From contig NZ_SMNQ01000023.1 of assembly GCF_004353505.1 (NCBI RefSeq), positions 47,675 through 111,674 on the forward strand: DNA of 64,000 bases, given 5' to 3'. A program made the position numbers and the translations under genes. This stretch comes from Streptomyces sp. WAC05374. Its GTDB lineage: Bacteria; Actinomycetota; Actinomycetes; Streptomycetales; Streptomycetaceae. Positions 1 to 9,541 of this stretch are shown in pieces; position 1 is the stretch's first letter, and each line of letters starts with the position of its first letter. The notes beneath the pieces are model-generated. The model saw only the letters and a list, made by a program, of their open reading frames with translations, had not been told where the DNA came from and searched no databases.

Positions 1-303
1 GGCGGCCGGATCGTCAATACGCACCCGGCCCTGCTGCCCAGTTTTCCCGGTGCCCACGGAGTGCGGGACGCGCTCGCGCACGGCGTGAAGGTCACCGGAT
101 GCACCGTCCACTTCGTCGACGACGGCGTCGACACCGGCCCGATCATCGCCCAGGGCGTGGTCGAGGTCCGGGACGAGGACGACGAAGCCGCTCTCCATGA
201 GCGCATCAAGGAAGTCGAGCGCTCGCTGCTCGTCGAGGTCGTGGGGCGCCTGGCCCGGCACGGCTACCGCATTGAGGGACGAAAGGTTCATGTCGGTGAA
301 TAA
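1..303 (+). CDS. purN: Phosphoribosylglycinamide formyltransferase PurN, C-terminal part
   Basis: The 5' end lies outside the window; about 100 C-terminal residues are present. PurN transfers the formyl group of 10-formyl-THF to GAR, the third step of cytosolic purine synthesis. The sequence opens inside the family's active-site region, with the NTHPALLPSFPGAHG motif, followed by the VTGCTVHFVDDGVDTGPII block typical of the C-terminal half of GART enzymes. The stop codon overlaps the start of purH by 14 nt, so the two genes form a translationally coupled purNH pair, the usual actinobacterial order. Identification is secure; the length upstream cannot be judged. Confidence 0.95.
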   Translation, partial: GGRIVNTHPALLPSFPGAHGVRDALAHGVKVTGCTVHFVDDGVDTGPIIAQGVVEVRDEDDEAALHERIKEVERSLLVEVVGRLARHGYRIEGRKVHVGE

Positions 304-1843
304 GCCCATCCGTCGCGCGTTGATCAGTGTCTACGACAAGACGGGGCTGGAAGAGCTCGCCCGAGGGCTGCACGAGAACGGCGTCGAGCTGGTCTCCACC
401 GGTTCCACCGCCGCGAGGATCGCCGCGGCCGGCGTCCCGGTCACCAAGGTCGAGGAGCTGACCGGCTTCCCCGAGTGCCTGGACGGCCGCGTCAAGACGC
501 TGCACCCGCGCGTGCACGCCGGAATCCTCGCCGACCTGCGCCTGGACGCGCACCGCGAGCAGCTCGCGGAACTGGGCGTGGAGCCGTTCGAGCTGGTCGT
601 CGTGAACCTGTACCCGTTCCGCGAGACGGTCGCCTCCGGCGCCACCGCCGACGAGTGCGTCGAGCAGATCGACATCGGCGGCCCCTCCATGGTCCGCGCC
701 GCCGCCAAGAACCACCCCTCCGTCGCGGTCGTCACCTCCCCGGCCCGGTACGCCGACGTCCTCGACGCCGTCAAGGCGGGCGGCTTCGACCTGACCGCCC
801 GCAAGCGGCTGGCCGCCGAGGCGTTCCAGCACACCGCCGCGTACGACGTCGCGGTCGCCTCCTGGTTCGCCGACGACTACGCCGCCGCCGACGACAGCGG
901 CTTCCCCGACTTCCTGGGCCACACCTACGAGCGGCAGAACGTGCTGCGCTACGGCGAGAACCCGCACCAGGGCGCCGCGCTGTACGTGGACGGCACGGGC
1001 GGCCTGGCGCAGGCGGAACAGCTCCACGGCAAGGAGATGTCGTACAACAACTACACGGACACCGACGCCGCGCGCCGGGCCGCGTACGACCACGACGAGC
1101 CGTGCGTCGCGATCATCAAGCACGCCAACCCGTGCGGCATCGCGGTCGGCGCCGATGTCGCCGAGGCGCACCGCAAGGCCCACGCCTGCGACCCGCTGTC
1201 CGCCTTCGGCGGCGTGATCGCGGTCAACCGCCCGGTCTCCGTCGCGATGGCCGAGCAGGTCGCCGAGATCTTCACCGAGGTCATCGTCGCCCCCGGGTAC
1301 GAGGACGGCGCGGTCGAGGTCCTGGCCCGGAAGAAGAACATCCGTGTGCTGCGCGCCGAGGGCGCGCCCGCGAACCCCGTCGAGGTCAAGCCGATCGACG
1401 GCGGCGCGCTGCTCCAGGTCACCGACCGCCTCCAGGCCGGTGGCGACGACCCGGCCAACTGGACCCTCGCCACCGGTGAGGCGCTCTCCCCGGCCGAGCT
1501 GGCCGAGCTGGCCTTCGCCTGGAAGGCCTGCCGGGCCGTCAAGTCCAACGCCATCCTGCTCGCCAAGGACGGTGCGAGCGTCGGCGTCGGCATGGGCCAG
1601 GTCAACCGCGTCGACTCCGCCAAGCTCGCCGTGGAGCGCGCGGGCGAGGAGCGCGCCCGTGGCGCGTACGCCGCGTCCGACGCGTTCTTCCCGTTCCCCG
1701 ACGGGCTGGAGATCCTCACCGCGGCGGGCGTCAAGGCCGTGGTGCAGCCGGGCGGTTCGGTCCGTGACGAGCAGGTCGTCGAGGCGGCGAAGAAGGCGGG
1801 CGTGACGATGTACTTCACGGGCACGCGCCACTTCTTCCACTGA
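290..1843 (+). CDS. purH: Bifunctional AICAR formyltransferase / IMP cyclohydrolase PurH
   Basis: 517 residues, normal family length. It performs the last two steps of IMP synthesis: formylation of AICAR (ZMP) by 10-formyl-THF, then ring closure. The N-terminal IMP cyclohydrolase domain begins near ISVYDKTGLEELA and includes VSTGSTA and DGRVKTLHPRVHAGIL. The larger formyltransferase domain carries the catalytic K-H-A-N-P-C-G motif (AIIKHANPCGI) near residue 275, and the gene ends with the family's FTGTRHFFH tail. The ATG at 290 was chosen because it gives the family N-terminus (MSVNKPIRRALIS) and sits behind a GAAAGG ribosome site; a GTG at 296 is the alternative. A strong hairpin follows the gene. 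Confidence 0.97.
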   Translation: MSVNKPIRRALISVYDKTGLEELARGLHENGVELVSTGSTAARIAAAGVPVTKVEELTGFPECLDGRVKTLHPRVHAGILADLRLDAHREQLAELGVEPFELVVVNLYPFRETVASGATADECVEQIDIGGPSMVRAAAKNHPSVAVVTSPARYADVLDAVKAGGFDLTARKRLAAEAFQHTAAYDVAVASWFADDYAAADDSGFPDFLGHTYERQNVLRYGENPHQGAALYVDGTGGLAQAEQLHGKEMSYNNYTDTDAARRAAYDHDEPCVAIIKHANPCGIAVGADVAEAHRKAHACDPLSAFGGVIAVNRPVSVAMAEQVAEIFTEVIVAPGYEDGAVEVLARKKNIRVLRAEGAPANPVEVKPIDGGALLQVTDRLQAGGDDPANWTLATGEALSPAELAELAFAWKACRAVKSNAILLAKDGASVGVGMGQVNRVDSAKLAVERAGEERARGAYAASDAFFPFPDGLEILTAAGVKAVVQPGGSVRDEQVVEAAKKAGVTMYFTGTRHFFH

Positions 1844-1870
1844 CCCGTACGGCAGACCCGTACGACAGCC

Positions 1871-1912
1871 GAAGGCCGTAACCCCCGCCGCGAGGCGGGG
1901 GTTACGGCCTTC
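1871..1912. terminator. Bidirectional terminator between purH and a convergent gene
   Basis: Perfect inverted repeat: 19-nt arms at 1871-1889 and 1894-1912 around a 4-nt GCGA loop. It lies 27 nt after the purH stop and 18 nt from the stop of the convergent membrane protein gene, so it can end transcripts from both sides. There is no long T run, as is common in Streptomyces. Confidence 0.9.
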
Positions 1913-1930
1913 GTGCGTGACGCGCGCGTA

Positions 1931-2524
1931 TCAGTATCGCGGGCGGTTGAACCAGGCGGTGGCGCTGCTGTTGACCATGGAGGCCAGGATGATGCCGCCG
2001 ATGGCCAGACCGATGATGCCGCCGACCGCCGCGCTGGCCGTGCCGTTGGCGAAGTTGCCCAGGCTCAGCAGGATGAACAGCGCGGAGTAGACGATGGTGG
2101 CCACCCGGACACCGCTGCCGCCCTTGGAGAACTTGGCGCCCAGGATGATCGCCCACACGGCGAAGGCGAGCAGGATCAGGACGATGACGAAGCCCAGACC
2201 GGCGAAGACGCTGGCCTCCTCGCCGACGCCGGCCGAGTTGGCGACGTCCTGCGCGGCCGCGATCGCGATGGCGGCGATGATGCCGCCGATGATCTGGAGG
2301 CCGGCGACGATGAAGAGCAGCACGCGCGCCGTCTGCATCAGGCCCGGCATCGTCATCGGCGCGCCGCCCGGGTAGCCACCGCCGTACGCCGGCGGGGGCG
2401 GCGGGGCGGCCGGGTAGCCGTAACCCGGCTGCTGGGGCTGGCCCTGCTGGGGGTAGCCGTAGCCGGGCTGCTGGGGCTGGCCCTGGGGCTGGCCGTAAGG
2501 ATTGTTCGGGTCGCCGAAGCTCAT
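1931..2524 (-). CDS. Small integral membrane protein with Pro/Gln/Tyr-rich N-terminus
   Basis: 197 residues. The first ~60 are a low-complexity cytoplasmic-looking tail built from GQPQQPGYGYP-type repeats, the kind seen on many actinobacterial membrane proteins. Then come about four hydrophobic segments, beginning near residue 68 (VLLFIVAGLQIIGGIIAAI) and ending just before the C-terminal NRPRY. No catalytic motif is visible. The start (MSFGDPNNPYG) sits behind a GGAGGAAAC-type ribosome site. It converges on purH across a shared terminator and is divergent from folD. Function unknown; DUF4064-like or similar small membrane families are possible. Confidence 0.85.
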   Translation of the reverse strand: MSFGDPNNPYGQPQGQPQQPGYGYPQQGQPQQPGYGYPAAPPPPPAYGGGYPGGAPMTMPGLMQTARVLLFIVAGLQIIGGIIAAIAIAAAQDVANSAGVGEEASVFAGLGFVIVLILLAFAVWAIILGAKFSKGGSGVRVATIVYSALFILLSLGNFANGTASAAVGGIIGLAIGGIILASMVNSSATAWFNRPRY

Positions 2525-2747
2525 GGCGGGTTTCCTCCGTTGTCGTGCGGGGACGGCGCGGCCCGCGCGGAGGAACTTCACGTACTTTTGAGCGGTTTGC
2601 CCCCCGGCACTGCCCGCGGCACTGCGCGGATCATCGTCGTCGTACCGTCGACTTTTTGTCCAGTCGGATAACCGGGGTGTTGTGCAAGTGCAACCTCCGG
2701 CGGCCACGAATTGGAACCGGGACGGGGTCATCCGCGAGGATGGGCCC

Positions 2748-3611
2748 ATGACCGCCCAGATTCTCGATGGCAAGGCCACCGCCGCCGCGATCAAGTCCGA
2801 CCTGACCGCCCGCGTGGCGGACCTCAAGGCCCAGGGCATCGTGCCCGGCCTCGGCACCATCCTGGTCGGCGACGACCCGGGCAGCCAGAAGTACGTCGCG
2901 GGCAAGCACCGCGACTGCGCACAGGTCGGCATCGCCTCCATCCAGCGCGAACTGCCCGCCACCGCCACCCAGGACGAGATCGAGGCGGTCGTCCGCGAGC
3001 TGAACGAGGACCCGGCCTGCACCGGCTACATCGTGCAGCTCCCGCTGCCCAAGGGCATCGACGAGAACCGCATCCTCGAGCTGATGGACCCGGCCAAGGA
3101 CGCCGACGGGCTGCACCCGATGAACCTCGGGCGCCTCGTCCTCAACGAGCCCGCCCCGCTGCCCTGCACCCCGAACGGCATCATCACGCTGCTGCGCGCC
3201 CACGGCGTCGAGATCAGCGGCGCGGAGGTCGTGGTCGTCGGCCGCGGCACCACCATCGGGCGCCCGATGCCGCTGCTGCTGACCCGCAAGTCCGAGAACG
3301 CGACGGTCACGCAGTGCCACACCGGTACGCGGGACCTCGCCGCCCACCTGCGGCGCGCGGACATCATCGTGGCCGCGGCGGGCGTGCCGCACCTGATCAA
3401 GCCCGACCACGTCAAGCCCGGCGCGGCCGTCCTGGACGTGGGCGTCAGCCGCGACGAGAGCGGCAAGATCATGGGCGATGTGCACCCGGGCGTCAACGAG
3501 GTCGCCGGATGGCGCGCCCCGAACCCCGGTGGCGTCGGCCCGATGACGCGGGCGCAGCTCCTGGTCAACGTCGTCGAGGCGGCCGAGCGCGCCGCCGCCG
3601 CCGCGAGCTGA
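2748..3611 (+). CDS. folD: Methylenetetrahydrofolate dehydrogenase / methenyl-THF cyclohydrolase FolD
   Basis: 287 residues, normal length. It interconverts 5,10-methylene-THF and 10-formyl-THF with NADP, supplying the formyl donor used by PurN and PurH. Visible motifs: the substrate-binding GDDPGSQKYVAGK stretch with its catalytic Lys, QLPLPKGIDE, PAKDADGLHP, the Rossmann-fold VVVGRGTTIGRP, and the C-terminal NPGGVGPMTRA signature. The ATG at 2748 was chosen over in-frame upstream codons because it gives the family N-terminus (MTAQILDGK) and has a GAGGA site. A DUF3017 gene follows after 23 nt, a pairing typical of Streptomyces. Confidence 0.97.
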   Translation: MTAQILDGKATAAAIKSDLTARVADLKAQGIVPGLGTILVGDDPGSQKYVAGKHRDCAQVGIASIQRELPATATQDEIEAVVRELNEDPACTGYIVQLPLPKGIDENRILELMDPAKDADGLHPMNLGRLVLNEPAPLPCTPNGIITLLRAHGVEISGAEVVVVGRGTTIGRPMPLLLTRKSENATVTQCHTGTRDLAAHLRRADIIVAAAGVPHLIKPDHVKPGAAVLDVGVSRDESGKIMGDVHPGVNEVAGWRAPNPGGVGPMTRAQLLVNVVEAAERAAAAAS

Positions 3612-3634
3612 GCCGGACCGGGAAGGGACGACCC

Positions 3635-4303
3635 ATGGGCGTACGGGCGAACGACGACTCCGCCACCCCGGCCGGGCCCGCCGCGGCCGGGTCCCCGACG
3701 GGCGTTCCGCCGGCCGGCGAGACGGCCGGCGAGACGGCCGGGCGCCCGTCCGGCGCGCCCACGCCCGGCTCCGCCCCGGGCGCCGGGCGCACCGCCCCCG
3801 GCGCCCGCCCCGCGGCACCCGCCACCGACGCCGACGGCACCCCCGGGGACGTGACCACCGACGCCGCCCCCGCTCCCGCCCCCGACGAGGCGCCGCGCCC
3901 CGTGCGGGCGTCGCGGCGGCCGCCGACCGTGACGCGGGACACCGCGCGGCCCGAGGGCGGCGGGCGGGCCGCCCCGGGGGACGCGCCGGCGCCCGCGCGC
4001 CAGTGGCCGTTGCTCACCGTGCTCGGGCTGACCGCGCTCGGGCTGCTGGTCGTCGGGTTCGACCCGTTCCCGCAGGCGCCCCGGATCGGGGCCATGCTCA
4101 TCGGCGCCGCCCTGCTCACCGGGGCCGCGATGCGGCGTGCCCTGCCGTCCGTGGGGATGCTCGCCGTCCGGTCGCGGTTCACCGACATGGCCGCGTACGG
4201 CGTGCTCGGCGCCAGCATCGTGCTGCTGGCGCTGATGACCCAGCCCGACCCCTGGCTGGAGATCCCGTTCCTGGAGGACGCCGTCCGGTTCGCGGTGCGC
4301 TAG
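3635..4303 (+). CDS. DUF3017 membrane protein downstream of folD
   Basis: 222 residues. The first ~125 are disordered and rich in Ala, Pro, Gly and Thr. The C-terminal ~95 residues hold the DUF3017-type membrane core: a segment around LLTVLGLTALGLLVVGF, a second (IGAMLIGAALLTGAAMRRA), the loop LAVRSRFTDMAAYG, and a last one (LGASIVLLALMTQP). It begins 23 nt after folD behind a GGGAAGGGA site and is probably co-transcribed with it. The family is small and uncharacterised; the constant link to folD is known from genome context, not biochemistry. The low-complexity extension is unusually long relative to the domain. Confidence 0.85.
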   Translation: MGVRANDDSATPAGPAAAGSPTGVPPAGETAGETAGRPSGAPTPGSAPGAGRTAPGARPAAPATDADGTPGDVTTDAAPAPAPDEAPRPVRASRRPPTVTRDTARPEGGGRAAPGDAPAPARQWPLLTVLGLTALGLLVVGFDPFPQAPRIGAMLIGAALLTGAAMRRALPSVGMLAVRSRFTDMAAYGVLGASIVLLALMTQPDPWLEIPFLEDAVRFAVR

Positions 4304-4403
4304 GCGGCCCGGCCGCACCGCGCGTCGGGCGGCCGGGTGCGTTCGCGCGATCTACCTTGACGACGAGACATGTCGTCGTCGCGCGAGAGGGACGTACCGC
4401 CTC

Positions 4404-5624
4404 ATGTCCAAGATCAAGGTAGCCAACCCCGTCGTCGAGCTCGACGGCGACGAGATGACCCGCATCATCTGGCAGTTCATCAAGGACCGGCTGATCCTGC
4501 CGTACCTCGATGCCGACCTGAAGTACTTCGACCTGGGCATCCAGAACCGCGACGCCACGCGCGACCGGGTGACCGTCGAGGCCGCCGACGCCGTCAGGGA
4601 GTACGGCGTCGGAGTCAAGTGCGCCACGATCACGCCGGACGAGGCGCGCGTGGAGGAGTTCAACCTCAAGGCGATGTACCGCTCGCCGAACGCCACCCTC
4701 CGCACCGCGCTCGGCGGCGTGATCTTCCGCGAGCCGGTCATCATGGAGAACGTGCCGCGGTCCGTCCCCAACTGGACGCGGCCCATCGTCGTCGGCCGCC
4801 ACGCCTTCGGCGACCAGTACCGGGCCACCGACCTCAAGGTCCCCGGCCCCGGCACGCTCACCCTGACGTACACGCCGAGGGACGGCTCCGACCCGGTCGA
4901 GCTGGAGGTGTACGACTTCCCCGGCGCGGGTGTCGCGCTGGCGATGTACAACCTCGACGAGTCGATCCGCGACTTCGCCCGCGCGTCCTTCCGGTACGGC
5001 CTGACCCGGGGCTACCCGGTCTACCTGTCCACCAAGAACACCGTCCTGAAGAAGTACGACGGGCGCTTCAAGGACCTCTTCCAGGAGGTCTTCGACACCG
5101 AGTTCAAGCCCCGGTTCGACGCGGCGGGCCTGACCTACGAGCACCGGCTCATCGACGACATGGTCGCCTCGGCCCTGAAGTGGGAGGGCGGCTACGTCTG
5201 GGCGTGCAAGAACTACGACGGCGACGTGCAGGCCGACGCCGTGGCGCGCGGGTTCGGCTCGCCCGGCCTGATGACGTCGGTGCTGATGTCCCCCGACGGC
5301 CGGACCGTCCTGGCGGAGGCCGCGCACGGCACGGTCACCCGCCACTACCGCCGTCACCAGCAGGGCCGGTCGACCTCCACGAACCCGATCGCCTCCGTGT
5401 TCGCCTGGACCCGGGGCCTGGCGCACCGGGGTGAGCTGGACGGGACGCCGGAGGTGGCCGGGTTCGCGCGGGCGCTGGAGGAGGTCTGCGTGGAGACGGT
5501 CGAGGGCGGTCAGATGACCGAGGACCTGGCCCGGCTGATCTCCCCCGAGCACCCGTGGCTGACCACGGAGCAGTTCCTGGACGTCCTCGACACCGGACTG
5601 CAGAAACGGATGCTCGCGATGTGA
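4404..5624 (+). CDS. icd: NADP-dependent isocitrate dehydrogenase (homodimeric, eukaryotic-like type)
   Basis: 406 residues. It oxidises isocitrate to 2-oxoglutarate in the TCA cycle and makes NADPH. The N-terminus (VANPVVELDGDEMTRIIW) and the NWTRPIVVGRHAFGDQYRATD and RLIDDMVASALKWEGGYVWACKNYDGD blocks identify the roughly 400-residue dimeric class related to eukaryotic IDH1/2, not the ~740-residue monomeric IDH of many actinobacteria. The AHGTVTRHYRRHQQG stretch carries the NADP-specificity Arg/His region. Spacing between the purine-rich GAGAGGGA and the ATG is a little long. Two genes later lies malate dehydrogenase. Confidence 0.96.
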   Translation: MSKIKVANPVVELDGDEMTRIIWQFIKDRLILPYLDADLKYFDLGIQNRDATRDRVTVEAADAVREYGVGVKCATITPDEARVEEFNLKAMYRSPNATLRTALGGVIFREPVIMENVPRSVPNWTRPIVVGRHAFGDQYRATDLKVPGPGTLTLTYTPRDGSDPVELEVYDFPGAGVALAMYNLDESIRDFARASFRYGLTRGYPVYLSTKNTVLKKYDGRFKDLFQEVFDTEFKPRFDAAGLTYEHRLIDDMVASALKWEGGYVWACKNYDGDVQADAVARGFGSPGLMTSVLMSPDGRTVLAEAAHGTVTRHYRRHQQGRSTSTNPIASVFAWTRGLAHRGELDGTPEVAGFARALEEVCVETVEGGQMTEDLARLISPEHPWLTTEQFLDVLDTGLQKRMLAM

Positions 5625-5654
5625 CGCGCGATGTGAGCCGCGTCATGCGGGTCC

Positions 5655-5691
5655 CGGCGCCCATCCTCTCCCCCGAGCAGGACGGGCGCCG
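5655..5691 (+). terminator. Possible terminator after icd
   Basis: Eight-base perfect arms (CGGCGCCC at 5655-5662, GGGCGCCG at 5684-5691) around a 21-nt loop, 30 nt past the icd stop. The long loop makes this only a candidate. Confidence 0.4.
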
Positions 5692-6007
5692 TGACCTGCC
5701 ATAAGAGCGTCATGCACGCGCCAACCGGGATCAAGGTCTGTCCGGGGCCTGTGGCACGGAGGTGACCATTCCGGCATGGTGTGATCGACCCGCAACGGAT
5801 GCGAAACTGGGGCGGCACTCAGGACAGGGGCGCGTAAGGGGGCACGCCCGTGTTCCGGATGCGCCCGTGCGCCCCCGTCTCAGGAACTGTCATCCTGGCT
5901 CCGCGCATCCCTCCCGGTGGACACCTTCGGTGGAGCCGGGAGGCGCCGGGGGGCTCGCAGCGCGGGGAGCACGTCATGCACATACACGGGGGGACAAGGG
6001 GGAGGCT
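5692..6007. other. Non-coding leader region before the XRE/DUF2690 gene
   Basis: About 315 bases with no ORF showing Streptomyces codon bias. It contains a perfect 8-bp inverted repeat (CCTCCCGG at 5910-5917, CCGGGAGG at 5936-5943) enclosing a smaller ACC-TTCG-GGT-like hairpin, then the GGGGGAGG ribosome site directly before 6008. The hairpin may be leader RNA structure or a chance GC-rich repeat. Confidence 0.4.
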
Positions 6008-7087
6008 ATGCCTCGTTGGAAGGCGCTACCGGAGGAGCTCGACCCTCAGGTCAAGGAGTTCGCGAGTCAGCTCCGCCGGCTGGTGGATCGCAGCGGCCTC
6101 AGCATCGCCGCGGTCGCCGACCGCACCGGCTACAGCAAGACGTCGTGGGAGCGCTATCTGAACGGGCGGCTCCTCGCGCCCAAGGGGGCGATCGTGGCGC
6201 TGGCCGAGGTCACCGGGACGAACCCGGTGCACCTCACCACCATGTGGGAGCTCGCGGAGCGCGCCTGGAGCCGTGCCGAGATGCGCCACGACATGACGAT
6301 GGAGGCCATACGGATCTCGCAGGCGCGCGCCGCGCTCGGCGAGTTCGGCGGCACCGCCGGCCCCGGCGCGGACGGCTCGTCGCGGGTCAAGGCCGCGCCG
6401 GGTCCCGACCGGGGCACGGGCGGCCCGGCCGCCGCACGGCCGTCCGTCATACCGCCCGACGGTGGCCCCAACGGGCCGGCCCGCCGGGGCCCGGCGGCGG
6501 CACCCACGCCCCCGCCCGCCTCCGCCTCCGCCCCCGCGCGCGGCGGCCGCAGCGGCGCGCCGGGCGGCGCCCAGGGCGGCGGCAAGCGCAAGGCGACCCT
6601 GTTCCTGGTGGGCGTCGTCGGCGCCCTGCTGGTGATAGCCGCGGCGGTCCTGCTGACCGACCTGGGCGGTTCCGACGACCCCGCGCCGGCGAAGAACGTC
6701 GCCCAGTCGCCCTCGGCCACGCCCAGCACCGGCGGCTCGAAGACGCTGCCCGCCGGGGTGAAGTGCAGCGGCGACGACTGCACCGGCCAGGACCCGGAGG
6801 CCATGGGCTGCGGCGGCGAGTACGCCACGACGACGGCCTCCGCGACGGTCGGCACGAGCAAGGTCGAGGTCCGCTACAGCAAGACGTGCGGGGCGGCCTG
6901 GGCCCGTATCACCGAGGCGGTGGCCGGTGACACGGTCTCGATCAGTGCGGGCGGCGCCACGGAGAACGGCGCGGTGAAGATCGACAAGGACGCGTACACG
7001 CCGATGGTCGCGGCGGCCGACGGTACCGAGCCGAAGGCCTGCGCCACGCTGGCGACCGGGGTGAAGGGCTGCACGGACGAGCAGTGA
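6008..7087 (+). CDS. XRE-family HTH membrane protein with extracytoplasmic DUF2690 domain
   Basis: 359 residues. An N-terminal XRE helix-turn-helix (about residues 15-70; LSIAAVADRTGYSKTSWERYLNG) is followed by a helical stretch, a long Pro/Ala/Gly linker, one transmembrane segment near residue 200 (LFLVGVVGALLVIAAAVLL), and a C-terminal domain with four Cys (VKCSGDDCTG, MGCGGEYA, KTCGAAWARI, KACATLATGVKGC) matching DUF2690. The layout suggests a membrane-tethered DNA-binding protein with a disulfide-rich outer domain. The ATG follows a strong GGGGGAGG site. It lies between icd and mdh. Targets and signal are unknown. Confidence 0.88.
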   Translation: MPRWKALPEELDPQVKEFASQLRRLVDRSGLSIAAVADRTGYSKTSWERYLNGRLLAPKGAIVALAEVTGTNPVHLTTMWELAERAWSRAEMRHDMTMEAIRISQARAALGEFGGTAGPGADGSSRVKAAPGPDRGTGGPAAARPSVIPPDGGPNGPARRGPAAAPTPPPASASAPARGGRSGAPGGAQGGGKRKATLFLVGVVGALLVIAAAVLLTDLGGSDDPAPAKNVAQSPSATPSTGGSKTLPAGVKCSGDDCTGQDPEAMGCGGEYATTTASATVGTSKVEVRYSKTCGAAWARITEAVAGDTVSISAGGATENGAVKIDKDAYTPMVAAADGTEPKACATLATGVKGCTDEQ

Positions 7088-7110
7088 GCCGGGACACAAG
7101 GGGGCGGCGG

Positions 7111-7137
7111 TTGAGGGGGGTCCGGGTCGGATAGCCT
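7111..7137 (+). promoter_or_regulatory. Possible vegetative promoter of mdh
   Basis: TTGAGG at 7111-7116 and TAGCCT at 7132-7137, spacer 15 nt, about 100 nt upstream of mdh. The spacer is short and the match modest, so this is a weak call. Confidence 0.3.
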
Positions 7138-7239
7138 GACCGCTGGATATCTCTTCACGTCGAGACACCGATCGATCAGGAAGGATGTCCAGCACCAGGG
7201 GCAGGGACCCCCACCGCCAGTCGTCTTACGGAGATCGCC

Positions 7240-8229
<990 letters not shown>

Positions 8230-8241
8230 CGCGACGAAACC

Positions 8242-9435
8242 TCACCGCCCCCGGTAGCTCTCCCGCTGCCGGGGGCGCGGTGTCTCCGCGGCCGCGCCGG
8301 TGCCCAGGTACGGGCGGCGAAGCCGCAGGAAGGGCAGTTCGATGGCGTGGTACGTCACGAACGACACCGCGACCGTCAGCGGCAGCGCCACCAGCAGCGT
8401 GACCAGGAACGCCGACCACACCGGCGGCAGCCCGCCGGGGAGGTGGTCGGAGCCGTACTCGCCGATCACCGTGAGCACCATGAAGTGCGTGAGGTAGACC
8501 GAGAAGCTCACCTCCCCGAGCCGCGCCACCGCCCGCGACAGCCACCCGCCGGTTCCCCCGCCGGCCCCGCGTGCGGCCCCGCCCCCGCCCGCGGTGCCCG
8601 CCCCGGCGACGTACACCGCCACCACCAGCGCCCACACCGTGCCCTCCGCCGCGCTCCAGGCGAGCTTCAGCGGGCTGTCGGAGACGAACCCGTGGACCTG
8701 GTTGAACGACCAGAGCAGGCCCAGCGCCACGGCGGCGGCGAGCGGGGGCAGCCACCGGGCCCGCAGCCGGTCGCCGTGGTGGACGTACACCCAGGCGGCC
8801 AGCATCCCGAGCAGGAACTGGTCGATCCGCCCGGCCAGGCCCAGGTACAGCGACGCCGTGTGCGGTTCGGGCGCCGGGCTGCTGAGCCACACCAGCGCCC
8901 GCAGCAGTGACACCGCCGCCAGCAGCCGCAGCAGGGCGCCGGGCCCGCGCTCGGCGAGCAGCCGGACCAGCAGCGGGAAGACCAGGTAGAACTGCATCTC
9001 CACGCACAGCGTCCAGAAGACGCCCCCGTACGGCTGCGTCGGCGTCGCGAACGTCAGGATGCGCACGAGGTCCTGGAACGTGGGCATGGAGACCTGGGTG
9101 GCCAGGCCGAGGACGGCGACGGCCAGGTAGAGCGGGTAGATCCGCAGCAGCCGGTTGGTGAGGAAGCGCCTGTACCGGATCGGTCTGCCGTACGCGCCGA
9201 CGGTGAAGATGAAGCCGGACAGGACCATGAACAGGGCCACGCCCGTGTGGCCCTCGAAGACGAGCGTGGCGGCCGGGTTGGCCGAGTAGAGCCAGTCCGT
9301 CGCGGGGACGAAGCGGCGGCCCTCGATGCGCGCGCTCAGCAACTGGCACCCGTGGTAGAGCACGACGAGCACGGCGGCGACGGCCCGCAGGTGGTCCACG
9401 GAGGCCAGGTAGACGCGGTCGTCGCTGCTGCGCAT
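8242..9435 (-). CDS. Acyltransferase 3 (OafA/YrhL-type) membrane protein
   Basis: 397 residues. It starts with the family N-terminus YLASVDHLRAVAAVLVVLYHG, where the Asp-x-Leu-Arg and downstream His are the conserved features of acyltransferase-3 proteins. About ten hydrophobic helices follow, including GHTGVALFMVLSGFIFT with the conserved Ser-Gly-Phe, and FWTLCVEMQFYLVFPLL with the conserved Glu. These proteins O-acylate sugars of exported polysaccharides or lipids, or natural products, using acyl groups at the membrane. A run of Ala/Gly near residues 275-295 is a low-complexity loop. There are no neighbouring sugar genes to point to a substrate. Confidence 0.9.
   Translation of the reverse strand: MRSSDDRVYLASVDHLRAVAAVLVVLYHGCQLLSARIEGRRFVPATDWLYSANPAATLVFEGHTGVALFMVLSGFIFTVGAYGRPIRYRRFLTNRLLRIYPLYLAVAVLGLATQVSMPTFQDLVRILTFATPTQPYGGVFWTLCVEMQFYLVFPLLVRLLAERGPGALLRLLAAVSLLRALVWLSSPAPEPHTASLYLGLAGRIDQFLLGMLAAWVYVHHGDRLRARWLPPLAAAVALGLLWSFNQVHGFVSDSPLKLAWSAAEGTVWALVVAVYVAGAGTAGGGGAARGAGGGTGGWLSRAVARLGEVSFSVYLTHFMVLTVIGEYGSDHLPGGLPPVWSAFLVTLLVALPLTVAVSFVTYHAIELPFLRLRRPYLGTGAAAETPRPRQRESYRGR
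8246..8277. terminator. Terminator after mdh, inside the end of a convergent gene
   Basis: Arms of 13 nt at 8246-8258 and 8265-8277 with one G-U-type mismatch and a 6-nt TCTCCC loop. It begins 16 nt after the mdh stop. It also encodes the last dozen residues of the convergent acyltransferase (stop at 8242), so one structure probably serves both genes. Confidence 0.75.
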
Positions 9436-9511
9436 GGACGCACCCTAGGTCCGCCCGGGCACCCCGCCGGGGAGCGACGCCCGCACCGGTCATCCATTCG
9501 GATCATTGCGA

Positions 9512-9534
9512 AAGTACTCATGAATGTAGTACTT
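9512..9534. promoter_or_regulatory. Inverted-repeat operator/promoter of the small HTH gene
   Basis: Perfect 7-bp arms, AAGTACT at 9512-9518 and AGTACTT at 9528-9534, spacer 9. A TAGTAC -10-like hexamer at 9527-9532 would place transcription initiation close to the ATG at 9542, and no ribosome site precedes that ATG, so the transcript may be leaderless. The repeat is well placed for autoregulation by the encoded HTH protein. Confidence 0.5.
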
Positions 9535-9541
9535 CTTATAC

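Noticed and set aside
206..1840. Long open frame on the minus strand opposite purH
   Set aside because: A high-GC shadow: long antisense frames are common where codon third positions are G/C. No family motif; purH is unmistakable on the plus strand.
2680..2700. TGCAAG/TGCAAC direct repeat and imperfect palindrome upstream of folD (GTTGTGCAAGTGCAAC)
   Set aside because: A possible operator, but only one site, imperfect, and no candidate regulator next to it.
5850..6161. Small plus-strand ORF before the XRE/DUF2690 gene
   Set aside because: Amino-acid use is not native and it runs out of frame into the real gene.
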